Of a DNA stretch of 5,763 nucleotides, positions 1 to 5,738 are shown piece by piece. Position 1 is the first letter of the stretch; every line of letters begins with the position of its first letter. The stretch is from Actinomycetes bacterium (GTDB lineage: Bacteria; Actinomycetota; Acidimicrobiia; Acidimicrobiales; Acidimicrobiaceae), in the NCBI GenBank assembly GCA_021790495.1, contig JAJYGZ010000057.1, positions 1 through 5,763 on the forward strand. The letters run 5' to 3'. The notes beneath the pieces were generated by a model. It was not told where the DNA came from and searched no databases. It saw nothing but the letters and a program-made list of their open reading frames with translations. A program made the position numbers and the translations under genes.

Positions 1-48
1 GTGTTAGTCTTCGCCGACCAAAACAGCAGTCTTTGGAACGAAATAACT

Positions 49-54
49 AAGGAG
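49..54 (+). promoter_or_regulatory. Ribosome binding site of the ROK kinase
   Basis: AAGGAG lies 7 bases before the GTG at 62, which is ideal spacing and fixes that GTG as the start. The ATG at 66 is in another frame. No convincing -35/-10 pair is visible in bases 1-48, so the promoter probably lies upstream of the window. Confidence 0.75.
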
Positions 55-61
55 CATCCGC

Positions 62-943
62 GTGGATGAAACCGTCCTGGGTCTAGATATCGGGGGAACC
101 CATTTTCGCATGGGTGTTTGCGACCTCGCGGGCAATCTCATCGCCCATGACTCGATGCCAACCGCATCTTTACCTGACGCAGCGACGGGCCTACGCACCC
201 TTGCCGCCAAGCTTGACCCACACGAAAACGCCAAGATAGCCGTGGCGGGCGTCCCTGGAGTGGTCGACTACCAGAAATCGGAGCCGATCTTCGTCCCAAA
301 TCTGCCCCAAGGATTCCTCAAGGAGCTAAGCGGAAGGAACATAGCGGAGGTGCTAGGCAGAAAGAGCCTGGTAATCAATGATGCCGACCTTGCGGCGATC
401 GGCGAAGCACACTTTGGCGCGGGTCGACTAAGCGCGTCGATGGCTTACGTAACCGTGTCCACCGGCGTTGGCGCAGCGGTGGTGGTCGACAAAAAACTAT
501 TTCACACCCGATTTTCGGCTGGCGAACTCGGCCACAGCTTCATCGATGCAAGTACCGCCGCGATATCTGGCGACGGATCGGTAGAGTACTGCGCCTCTGG
601 AACCGCGCTGGCGCGCATGGCGGCCGAACGAGGAGTCGCGCTCTCCAATCAAGAGCTAGTCTCACGTGCGCAATCTGGCGACAAAGTCGCCTTCTCCCTG
701 GTGGATGAATTGGCGCGAAATGCTGGCGTAGCCCTGGCGAACGTGGTTCACCTTTTCTCGGTTGAGACCCTGGTGCTCGGCGGTGGAGTAATTCTTTCTG
801 GGGAATTCGTCTTTGACTTGGTAAAGTCCCATTTTATGGAACTCAAGCCGCCATATTTTGAGGTAAAGGTCGTCCTGGCGGAACTAGGCGACAACGCGGG
901 ACTCGTAGGCTCCGGTGCCGCACTCTTCGCCCTCGGCGCTTAG
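62..943 (+). CDS. ROK-family sugar kinase (glucokinase-like), zinc-site cysteines absent
   Basis: This is a 293-residue cytoplasmic kinase of the ROK family, whose members phosphorylate glucose, other hexoses or N-acetylated amino sugars with ATP. The order of motifs is clear. An N-terminal phosphate-binding loop DIGGT is at residues 9-13. VPNLP is at 78-82. The catalytic-aspartate segment INDADLAAIGE is at 105-115, with D107 the likely base. STGVG is at 133-137, and the sugar-contacting AGELGH is at 153-158 (E155, H158). A second nucleotide-binding segment, LVLGGGV, is at 237-243. The length is normal for a single-domain ROK kinase, and there is no N-terminal helix-turn-helix, so it is an enzyme rather than a ROK repressor. 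Oddly, the usual CxCGxxGC zinc motif after the GH is replaced by a cysteine-free stretch around SGDGSVEY (169-176). The only nearby cysteine is C177. The substrate cannot be read from the sequence. The GTG start is supported by AAGGAG 7 bases upstream. It lies 83 bases before nrtR on the same strand. Confidence 0.88.
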   Translation: MDETVLGLDIGGTHFRMGVCDLAGNLIAHDSMPTASLPDAATGLRTLAAKLDPHENAKIAVAGVPGVVDYQKSEPIFVPNLPQGFLKELSGRNIAEVLGRKSLVINDADLAAIGEAHFGAGRLSASMAYVTVSTGVGAAVVVDKKLFHTRFSAGELGHSFIDASTAAISGDGSVEYCASGTALARMAAERGVALSNQELVSRAQSGDKVAFSLVDELARNAGVALANVVHLFSVETLVLGGGVILSGEFVFDLVKSHFMELKPPYFEVKVVLAELGDNAGLVGSGAALFALGA

Positions 944-945
944 GG

Positions 946-1016
946 CTCAGACGCGATTCGGGCTACCTCTTCTTAGTTGCAAGCGGCGCCAGCGATCTCA
1001 AGATAGCTGGTCTGAG
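946..1016 (+). other. Intergenic region with nested inverted repeats before nrtR
   Basis: The 83-base gap between the kinase and nrtR contains an interrupted palindrome at 989-1010. CCAGC pairs with GCTGG, then after one mismatch ATC pairs with GAT around a TCAA loop. A second, longer-range pair is CTCAGAC (946-952) with GTCTGAG (1010-1016). It encloses the first hairpin and shares base 1010 with it. No T-run follows, so this is not a standard intrinsic terminator. No good promoter is visible here either. It could be an RNA structure between co-transcribed genes, a protein-binding site, or chance. Confidence 0.35.
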
Positions 1017-1026
1017 ACAATAGCCG

Positions 1027-2106
1027 ATGACGGACGGTAGATTCTACCCTGAGATGGCAACTTCAGGCAACAGGGGCGACGTAGGGGTAACCGTGGGCTT
1101 GAATGCCATCGTCGTCGCGGTAACGGGCGACGTGCCCAGAATTCTCACCGTGCGGCGTCCGCTGGAAATTGCCGATCATCCCTTGGACTCCAACGAGGCC
1201 GAAACCGCTCCTGAGCACAGTGGCGATGGCGCCCTTGGGGGCCGGGAGGGAGTTCCCTTCGGTCCTTTGGACCCGGTTGCGGACCGTACGCTCGAACTTG
1301 GCCTGAGGCGCTGGTTGGCGGAGCAGACCGGCATAGAGGTCGGCTACCTTGAACAGCTCTATACCTTCGGGGATCGCGGCAGGGTCGCCCCAGTGGGTAA
1401 CCGCTTCCTCTCAGTCGCCTATCTCGCTTTGACGCGCGAGGTCGAGGTGTCAGGAAGCGGCGCCCCGATATGGGCGCCGTGGTACTCCTATCTTCCGTGG
1501 GAAGACTGGAGAGATGGGCCCCCGGCAATTCTGGGGAAACATATCTTCCCGGCGCTCCAAGACTGGATCGCATCCGCGAGCACCGATCGCTCCTGGGCCC
1601 AGCGCCATGAGCGCGCCCAGATCGCTTTCGGGCTCGGCGGCACCCCATGGAATCGCAATCGTGTCCTAGACCGCTACGAACTCCTCTTTGAGATCGGACT
1701 TGTCGCAGAAGCCGTTCCCGGAACCGATTCAGCTTCGACACATGGTGTGGAAATCGGACGCCCGATGGCTTTGGACCACCGTCGAATCGTCGCCACGGCA
1801 TTGGAGCGCCTCCGGGGCAAACTTTCCTATCGGCCCGTCGCCTTCGAACTGCTCCCCGGGACCTTCACATTGCTCCGCCTGCAACAAGTGGTCGAGGCAT
1901 TGAGCGGGGAACGTCTTCACAAGCAGAACTTCCGACGCTTGGTTGAGCAGAACCGCCTAGTCGAGCGAACCGGGGATATCGAGGTAAGAACTGGCGGCCG
2001 TCCAGCCGAACTATTCCGTTTTCGCCGCGAAGTCCTTCGCGAGCGCCCGGCCATCGGCGTGGTAATACAGCGGGGACGGCTTGCCACAGAGACGCACAAC
2101 GGCTAG
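1027..2106 (+). CDS. nrtR: NrtR-type transcriptional regulator of NAD synthesis (Nudix-like domain plus winged helix)
   Basis: This 359-residue protein matches the NrtR family. NrtR proteins are DNA-binding repressors of NAD genes that sense an NAD-related metabolite (ADP-ribose in studied members) through a Nudix-like domain. Residues 23-135 are the Nudix-like fold. The box at 95-102 reads RWLAEQTG, so of the glutamates of the catalytic REUXEEXGU signature only E99 remains, and hydrolysis is unlikely. YLEQLYTFGDRGR (107-119) is a hallmark of the family. Residues 190-265 are a helical linker with DRYELLFEIGLV and DHRRIVATALERLRGK. Residues 266-345 are the winged-helix domain, with SYRPVAFELLPGTFTLLRLQ, HKQNFRRLVE and GRPAELFRF. 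It is longer than the compact NrtRs; part of this is an extra polar loop at about 50-76. The start is uncertain: ATG 1027 has only a weak GAGA upstream. ATG 1054 or GTG 1093 (after AGGGGT, just before the first strand) are in-frame alternatives. It lies directly upstream of nadABC, on the same strand. Confidence 0.92.
   Translation: MTDGRFYPEMATSGNRGDVGVTVGLNAIVVAVTGDVPRILTVRRPLEIADHPLDSNEAETAPEHSGDGALGGREGVPFGPLDPVADRTLELGLRRWLAEQTGIEVGYLEQLYTFGDRGRVAPVGNRFLSVAYLALTREVEVSGSGAPIWAPWYSYLPWEDWRDGPPAILGKHIFPALQDWIASASTDRSWAQRHERAQIAFGLGGTPWNRNRVLDRYELLFEIGLVAEAVPGTDSASTHGVEIGRPMALDHRRIVATALERLRGKLSYRPVAFELLPGTFTLLRLQQVVEALSGERLHKQNFRRLVEQNRLVERTGDIEVRTGGRPAELFRFRREVLRERPAIGVVIQRGRLATETHNG
1458..1479 (+). 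repeat. GC-rich inverted repeat inside nrtR
   Basis: CGGCGCCC and GGGCGCCG are perfect 8-base arms around a 6-base loop, CGATAT. They fall in the nrtR reading frame, where they encode part of SGAPIWAPW. No role is known, and codon choice for Gly/Ala/Pro may explain it. Confidence 0.5.
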
Positions 2107-2109
2107 AAT
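2081..2109 (+). promoter_or_regulatory. Promoter of the nadABC operon
   Basis: The -35 box TTGCCA (2081-2086, 5 of 6 to TTGACA) and the -10 box TAGAAT (2104-2109, 5 of 6 to TATAAT) are separated by exactly 17 bases. Transcription should begin near 2115-2118, leaving a leader of about 60 bases before nadA. The promoter lies within the last codons of nrtR, and the nrtR stop codon TAG (2104-2106) forms the first half of the -10 box. The fit to consensus, the position and the adjoining palindrome together make this a strong prediction. No experiment is available here. Confidence 0.75.
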
Positions 2110-2114
2110 AGCGT

Positions 2115-2133
2115 TATGCTCATTGTGAGCATA
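2115..2133. promoter_or_regulatory. Likely NrtR operator: perfect 19-base palindrome
   Basis: TATGCTCA and TGAGCATA form perfect 8-base arms around TTG. The site begins 5 bases after the -10 box and covers the predicted transcription start, a classic position for blocking polymerase. It lies between the genes for an NrtR regulator and for nadA, its usual target. NrtR sites are generally A/T-edged palindromes of about this size. Assigning it to NrtR is inference from position and form. At the RNA level the same bases could also form a short 5' hairpin. Confidence 0.75.
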
Positions 2134-2164
2134 GTATTCATCCCGGTTGACGAACGGGCCCAGC

Positions 2165-2170
2165 GGAGGT
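2165..2170 (+). promoter_or_regulatory. Ribosome binding site of nadA
   Basis: GGAGGT, a near-perfect Shine-Dalgarno sequence, ends 6 bases before ATG 2177. It decides the nadA start against the in-frame TTG at 2147, which lacks such a site. Confidence 0.85.
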
Positions 2171-2176
2171 ACTGAG

Positions 2177-3157
2177 ATGGCCGAAGAGGCGCGGAGCTAC
2201 GACAGCTGGGCAGCAGAAGTCCGCCACCACGCACGCGAGCGCAACGCGATTATCTTGGCGCACAACTACCAGTTGCCATGGATCCAGGATGTCGCGGATC
2301 ACGTCGGCGACTCGCTGGCACTTTCGCGGATCGCCGCGGCCAGCGACGCAAAGACAATCGTCTTTTGCGGCGTACACTTCATGGCCGAGACCGCCAAGAT
2401 TCTCGCTCCGGATCGCACGGTGCTACTTCCAGTGCTTGAAGCCGGATGCTCTCTCGCCGATACCGTGAGTACCGAAGGCGTCTTGAAGTGGCGCGATGAA
2501 CACCCCGACGGCTTGGTTGTGGCCTATGTCAACACCAGCGCGGCGGTTAAAGCGGTCTCCGACGTTTGCTGTACCTCGGCGAACGCCGTTGAAGTCGTAC
2601 TCAGTTTGCCCGAAGACCGCGAGATCCTATTCCTGCCCGATTTCTTCTTGGGAAACCACGTGATTCGAACTACGGGTCGTCATCTGGATCTATGGATGGG
2701 CGAGTGCCACGTGCACGCCAAGATCAGCCCGATCCAGCTGCGGCAAAAAGTCGACGCTGAGCCTAAAGCCGAACTGCTCATTCACCCGGAATGCGGCTGC
2801 GCGGCAAGCGCGCTCACCCTGCTGGACGATGGCGAAATACCGGCTGAACGAACTCACATCCTCAGTACCGGAGCGATGGTCGAGCGCGCGATCGGCCTCG
2901 GAAGCGGCTCCGCCCTAATCGCAACCGAGACCGGCATTCTGCATCAGCTCCGAAAGGCAAACCCGCTCGGAGACTTTCGCGCCGTTGACGATGAAGCCGT
3001 ATGCCAGTTCATGAAAATGATCACGCCCGAGGCACTGCTGCGCAGCGTACGCGAGGGCACTTACGAAATCCAAGTTCCCGAAGAGATCCGTCTCCGTGCT
3101 TATGCCGCCGTCGAGCGCATGGTATCGATCGGATCCTCCCCGGTTCTATCGAGGTGA
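2177..3157 (+). CDS. nadA: Quinolinate synthase A
   Basis: This is a 326-residue cytoplasmic [4Fe-4S] enzyme that condenses iminoaspartate (from NadB) with dihydroxyacetone phosphate to form quinolinate. The protein runs through the three pseudo-repeats of the family. The first has ILAHNYQ (26-32), CGVHFMAETAKIL (64-76) and EAGCSLAD (88-95). The second has YVNTSAAVKA (117-126), CTSANAV (132-138), LPDFFLGNHV (153-162) and GECHVH (175-180). The third has HPEC (203-206), ILSTGAM (228-234), ATETGILHQL (249-258) and AVCQFMKMITPEAL (274-287). By position, C91, C177 and C276 are the three iron-sulfur ligands expected of NadA. The length fits the shorter NadA type without a C-terminal CxxCxxC. The start at ATG 2177 is fixed by GGAGGT; a TTG 30 bases upstream would add ten unconserved residues. 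It is the first gene of the operon, after the predicted operator. Its stop lies 5 bases before nadB. Confidence 0.96.
   Translation: MAEEARSYDSWAAEVRHHARERNAIILAHNYQLPWIQDVADHVGDSLALSRIAAASDAKTIVFCGVHFMAETAKILAPDRTVLLPVLEAGCSLADTVSTEGVLKWRDEHPDGLVVAYVNTSAAVKAVSDVCCTSANAVEVVLSLPEDREILFLPDFFLGNHVIRTTGRHLDLWMGECHVHAKISPIQLRQKVDAEPKAELLIHPECGCAASALTLLDDGEIPAERTHILSTGAMVERAIGLGSGSALIATETGILHQLRKANPLGDFRAVDDEAVCQFMKMITPEALLRSVREGTYEIQVPEEIRLRAYAAVERMVSIGSSPVLSR
3151..3154 (+). promoter_or_regulatory. Ribosome binding site of nadB, inside the end of nadA
   Basis: GAGG lies within the last nadA codons. It is 8 bases from ATG 3163 but only 2 from ATG 3157, so 3163 is the better start. ATG 3157 shares one base with the nadA stop (TGATG) and would add only two residues. 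Confidence 0.6.
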
Positions 3158-3162
3158 TGCCC

Positions 3163-4827
3163 ATGGCTATTACGGACCTTGCCTGGCCCAATCTTTCCAG
3201 GTCAATTGTGGACGTCGACCCTAAATTCCTTGCGGTAGAAGCACTCGACGTCCTAATCGTAGGATCAGGCATAGCCGGCCTGTCCCTCGGGGCGTCTCTT
3301 GATTCCAAACTTAGCTTTGCCGTGCTCGCCAAAGAATCGCCGGACGACGGATCTACTCCGCGCGCCCAAGGCGGCTTCGCCGCCGCCATTTCTCCTTGGG
3401 ATAATCCGGCGGACCACCTCCTCGATACCATGATCGCCGGAGCCGGACTCTGCGAGATTGACGCGGTAACGGTTCTGGTCCAAGAGGCCGCCGCAGCGGT
3501 CGGCTTTCTGGAACGATGCGGGGTAACTTTTGAGCGCAGCGAGGGATCCCTGGCGTTGACTCTTGAAGGCGGACACGGCCGGGCGAGAATTCTTCATGCA
3601 GGCGGCGACGCCACGGGCGCAGAGATCTGGCGGGGGTTGGCGGGTCGAATCGACCCTTCTCGCATCTATGGCGATACTTTTCTGGTAGATCTGCTTACAG
3701 ATGCTCAAGGCACCGTAGTCGGCGCCATCGTGGCCGACTCGTCGGGACTTCGAACGATAAAAGCATCGGCGGTGGTACTGGCCAGCGGAGGGGCAGGCCG
3801 GCTTTTCGCCCAAACCACCGCCCCTCCCGCCTGCACCGGAGATGGCATCGCCGCAGCGCTTCGTGCCGGAGCAGCACTGGCTGATCTGGAATTTATACAA
3901 TTCCACCCGACCGCTCTGTATTTCGACTCCGATCCTCGCACACTGGTCTCAGAGGCGCTTCGAGGTGAAGGTGCCATTCTCAGAGGCGCGCACGGAGAAC
4001 TCGTTACCCAGGGGGTTCACCCCTTGGGTGATCTGGCCCCCCGCGACATTGTCGCTCGGGCGATGTTTGCGCGCATGTCTGCACAGGGGCTGGACCACCT
4101 CTATCTGGATGCCACCGGCCTAGGCGCAGAAACCCTCGAGCGCCGATTTCCAACCGTGGTCGCCGCATGTCGCGCAGCTGGCATCGAACCCAGCACGGAT
4201 TTCATACCGGTCGCCCCAACCACGCACTACACCATGGGCGGAGTACTAACCGACCTATGGGGTGCCACCAGCTTGCCCGGCCTTTACGCCGTCGGCGAAG
4301 CAGCTTCGACCGGAGTGCACGGCGCGAATCGGCTCGCCTCCAACTCGCTCCTAGAGGGAGTAGTATTCGCGAGACGCATCGCCGAGACTTTGAACCACCC
4401 GCTGGTCGGCGGAGGCGCTCCGCTCGCGCTCAATAACCCGTTGCGGCCCTTCGCCCGCGACGTGAAGTTCGAAACCGAGTATCTCCGCGCAAAAATGACC
4501 GAAGATGTCGGGGTAGTGAGGACCGGCGAGCATTTAGAAGTCCTCGCGGCCGAATTGGACAAGGGTGCTCTTTGGAATCACAAGGGAAGCAGCGTTGCGG
4601 AGTGGGAACTTGCGAACCTCGCCACTCTCGCGCGCGGCGTGGCCGTAGGCGCGCTTAGGCGCGAGGAGTCGCGCGGATCGCATTTTCGTGCGGATGCACC
4701 CGAACCGAAGGACTTCTGGCAATGCCACCAGGTACTTGAGCGAAATGCCGAGGGCTTTGTCGAGATTTCCTCAGTGCCGTTGGGTTCTGAGAGGGCGGAT
4801 TTGCCATCTTCGGCAGTTGGCCTGTGA
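3163..4827 (+). CDS. nadB: L-aspartate oxidase
   Basis: This is a 554-residue cytoplasmic flavoenzyme that oxidises L-aspartate to iminoaspartate, passed on to NadA. The FAD-binding loop is VGSGIAG (33-39). Next come STPRAQGGFAAAI (64-76), HAGGDATGAEI (145-155), and a second flavin-contacting segment SGGAGRLFAQTTAPPACTGDGIAAALRAGA in short pieces over 208-237. QFHPTAL is at 246-252, LAPRDIVARA at 291-300, HYTMGG at 355-360, and GEAASTGVHGANRLASNSLLEG over 378-399. H248, R294, H355 and R390 correspond to conserved active-site residues of E. coli NadB. HGANRLASNSLLE, together with the soluble form and the neighbours, separates it from the related succinate dehydrogenase and fumarate reductase flavoproteins. 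The C-terminal helical domain has RREESRGSHFRADAP (499-513). The first 25 residues before the flavin domain are unconserved in appearance. Longer in-frame starts back to 3001 would run over nadA and are not needed. The gene overlaps nadC by 4 bases. Confidence 0.96.
   Translation: MAITDLAWPNLSRSIVDVDPKFLAVEALDVLIVGSGIAGLSLGASLDSKLSFAVLAKESPDDGSTPRAQGGFAAAISPWDNPADHLLDTMIAGAGLCEIDAVTVLVQEAAAAVGFLERCGVTFERSEGSLALTLEGGHGRARILHAGGDATGAEIWRGLAGRIDPSRIYGDTFLVDLLTDAQGTVVGAIVADSSGLRTIKASAVVLASGGAGRLFAQTTAPPACTGDGIAAALRAGAALADLEFIQFHPTALYFDSDPRTLVSEALRGEGAILRGAHGELVTQGVHPLGDLAPRDIVARAMFARMSAQGLDHLYLDATGLGAETLERRFPTVVAACRAAGIEPSTDFIPVAPTTHYTMGGVLTDLWGATSLPGLYAVGEAASTGVHGANRLASNSLLEGVVFARRIAETLNHPLVGGGAPLALNNPLRPFARDVKFETEYLRAKMTEDVGVVRTGEHLEVLAAELDKGALWNHKGSSVAEWELANLATLARGVAVGALRREESRGSHFRADAPEPKDFWQCHQVLERNAEGFVEISSVPLGSERADLPSSAVGL
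4003..4032 (+). repeat. Strong hairpin inside nadB
   Basis: GTTACCCAGGGGG can pair with CCCCTTGGGTGAT around a TTCA tetraloop. That is 13 consecutive pairs, three of them G-U wobbles, and the inner ten contain only one wobble. It lies in the nadB frame, over codons for LVTQGVHPLGD just before the conserved LAPRD. No T-run follows, so it is not a terminator. It could slow ribosomes or affect mRNA stability, or be chance. Confidence 0.6.
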
Positions 4828-5693
4828 CTCGCATCGATCTTGATCCCCCGTTCGCGCAGTTCATCGAGATCGCCGAAAGATCGCTCTTGGAGGACCTGGG
4901 ATCTGGCGACCCCACCGGAGCGTCCGTAGGAAATCGCCATATCGAAGTCTGCTTCGCGGCACGTGAGGCTGGCGTAATCGCTGGCCTGGTCGGGATGGAA
5001 CCCATCCTCTCCGCTGCCCGCCAACGCGTGGGAGGTCCGCCCTTTGAGCTCGTCCTAGAGACAGAAGACGGCTGCAGGGTCACCTCCGGCGAAGTCCTCG
5101 GACGGATATCCGGACCGGCCGCGCTGCTTCTTGCCGCCGAACGCTCGATGCTCAACCTTTTGTGCCATCTTTCGGGCATCGCGACACTCACCGCAAAGTT
5201 TGTCCAAGCGGTAGAAGGTTCTGGAGCCCGGATAAGAGACACCCGCAAGACGCTGCCCGGTCTGCGCGTTGTTGAGAAGTACGCCGTGCGCTGCGGAGGA
5301 GGTCACAACCACCGGATGGGACTGTACGACGCTGTGCTGATCAAGGACAACCACGTCGCCGCTTTCGGAGGAATCGCACCGGCAGTCGCGGCAGCTCGAA
5401 AAGTTACCTCCGCCCTGACAATCGAAGTCGAGGTTGACACCCTCGAGGAACTTGAAGCAGCGCTCGCGGTCGGGTGCGACCTGGTGTTGCTTGACAATAT
5501 GGGCTTAGCTGAGTTGAGCCTGGCGGTCGCGATGGCGAAAGGAAAAGCCCGAACCGAAGCTTCGGGCGGAGTGACGCTTAGAAGCGTGGCCGCAATCGCT
5601 GCCACCGGGGTCGACTTCATCGCGGTCGGCGCTCTCACTCATTCCGCCGTCTCTCTCGACATCGGACTTGACTGGATGTCCCAGGGCCAATAG
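4824..5693 (+). CDS. nadC: Nicotinate-nucleotide pyrophosphorylase (quinolinate phosphoribosyltransferase)
   Basis: This 289-residue cytoplasmic enzyme converts quinolinate and PRPP to nicotinate mononucleotide, CO2 and pyrophosphate, and is the last step of the cassette. The N-terminal domain carries LLEDLGSGDPTG (21-32) and GVIAGLVGME (50-59). The RSMLNLLCHLSGIATLT segment is at 107-123. The active-site barrel has DTRKTLPGLR (139-148), EKYAVRCGGGHNHRMGLYD (151-169), LIKDNH (172-177), EVEVD (201-205), LLDNM (222-226), EASGGV (245-250) and TGVDFIAVGALTHS (261-274). The basic residues R141, K142, H161, R164 and K174 that bind the substrates are all present. The length is normal. The start is GTG 4824 in a GTGA overlap with the nadB stop. 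There is no clear Shine-Dalgarno sequence, so translation probably depends on ribosomes finishing nadB. The related ModD proteins are less likely given the operon and the complete motif set. Confidence 0.96.
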   Translation: MTRIDLDPPFAQFIEIAERSLLEDLGSGDPTGASVGNRHIEVCFAAREAGVIAGLVGMEPILSAARQRVGGPPFELVLETEDGCRVTSGEVLGRISGPAALLLAAERSMLNLLCHLSGIATLTAKFVQAVEGSGARIRDTRKTLPGLRVVEKYAVRCGGGHNHRMGLYDAVLIKDNHVAAFGGIAPAVAAARKVTSALTIEVEVDTLEELEAALAVGCDLVLLDNMGLAELSLAVAMAKGKARTEASGGVTLRSVAAIAATGVDFIAVGALTHSAVSLDIGLDWMSQGQ

Positions 5694-5698
5694 CCAAA

Positions 5699-5725
5699 GC
5701 TCCCTGGCCCGATGCTCCCTGGCCC
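5699..5725 (+). repeat. 12-base tandem direct repeat after nadC
   Basis: GCTCCCTGGCCC occurs at 5699-5710 and again at 5714-5725, separated by GAT (period 15). Both copies can also pair with the end of nadC: CCAGGG (5681-5686) with CCCTGG, or GGGCCA (5684-5689) with TGGCCC. Two alternative hairpins spanning the nadC stop are therefore possible. The function is unknown. It may be part of a terminator region or a small duplication. Confidence 0.6.
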
Positions 5726-5738
5726 TTACCGAGTTGCG

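Noticed and set aside
977..1005. Possible nrtR promoter, TTGCAA with a CAAGAT or AAGATA -10
   Set aside because: The -35 matches only 4 of 6 and the -10 is poor, so it is not better than chance.
1002..1020. Second NrtR site for autoregulation upstream of nrtR
   Set aside because: Aligned on TGAG it shares only 8 of 19 bases with the 2115-2133 palindrome and has no symmetry.
1145..1801. 218-codon open frame on the minus strand inside nrtR
   Set aside because: Arg/Ser/Pro-rich translation with no recognisable motif, fully opposite a gene with clear family motifs; a by-product of GC-rich codons.
2142..2158. Small hairpin CCCG/CGGG in the nadA leader as a riboswitch
   Set aside because: Only four consecutive pairs, and the leader of about 60 bases lacks any aptamer pattern I recognise.
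2147..2176. TTG start giving nadA ten more residues
   Set aside because: GGAGGT is correctly placed for ATG 2177 and would lie inside the longer reading frame; the extra residues look unconserved.
3001..3162. Extended nadB N-terminus overlapping nadA
   Set aside because: The added residues are an out-of-frame reading of conserved nadA codons, and a ribosome binding site precedes ATG 3163.
3265..3906. 213-codon open frame on the minus strand inside nadB
   Set aside because: Lies opposite conserved flavin-binding codons of nadB, with low-complexity composition and no motif.
4627..4665. Inverted repeat CTCGCGC/GCGCGAG in nadB
   Set aside because: Arms are 25 bases apart in a run of Ala/Arg/Gly codons; expected from composition.
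3163..4827. Succinate dehydrogenase or fumarate reductase flavoprotein instead of NadB
   Set aside because: Has the NadB-type HGANRLASNSLLE and lies between nadA and nadC, with no iron-sulfur or membrane subunit genes nearby.
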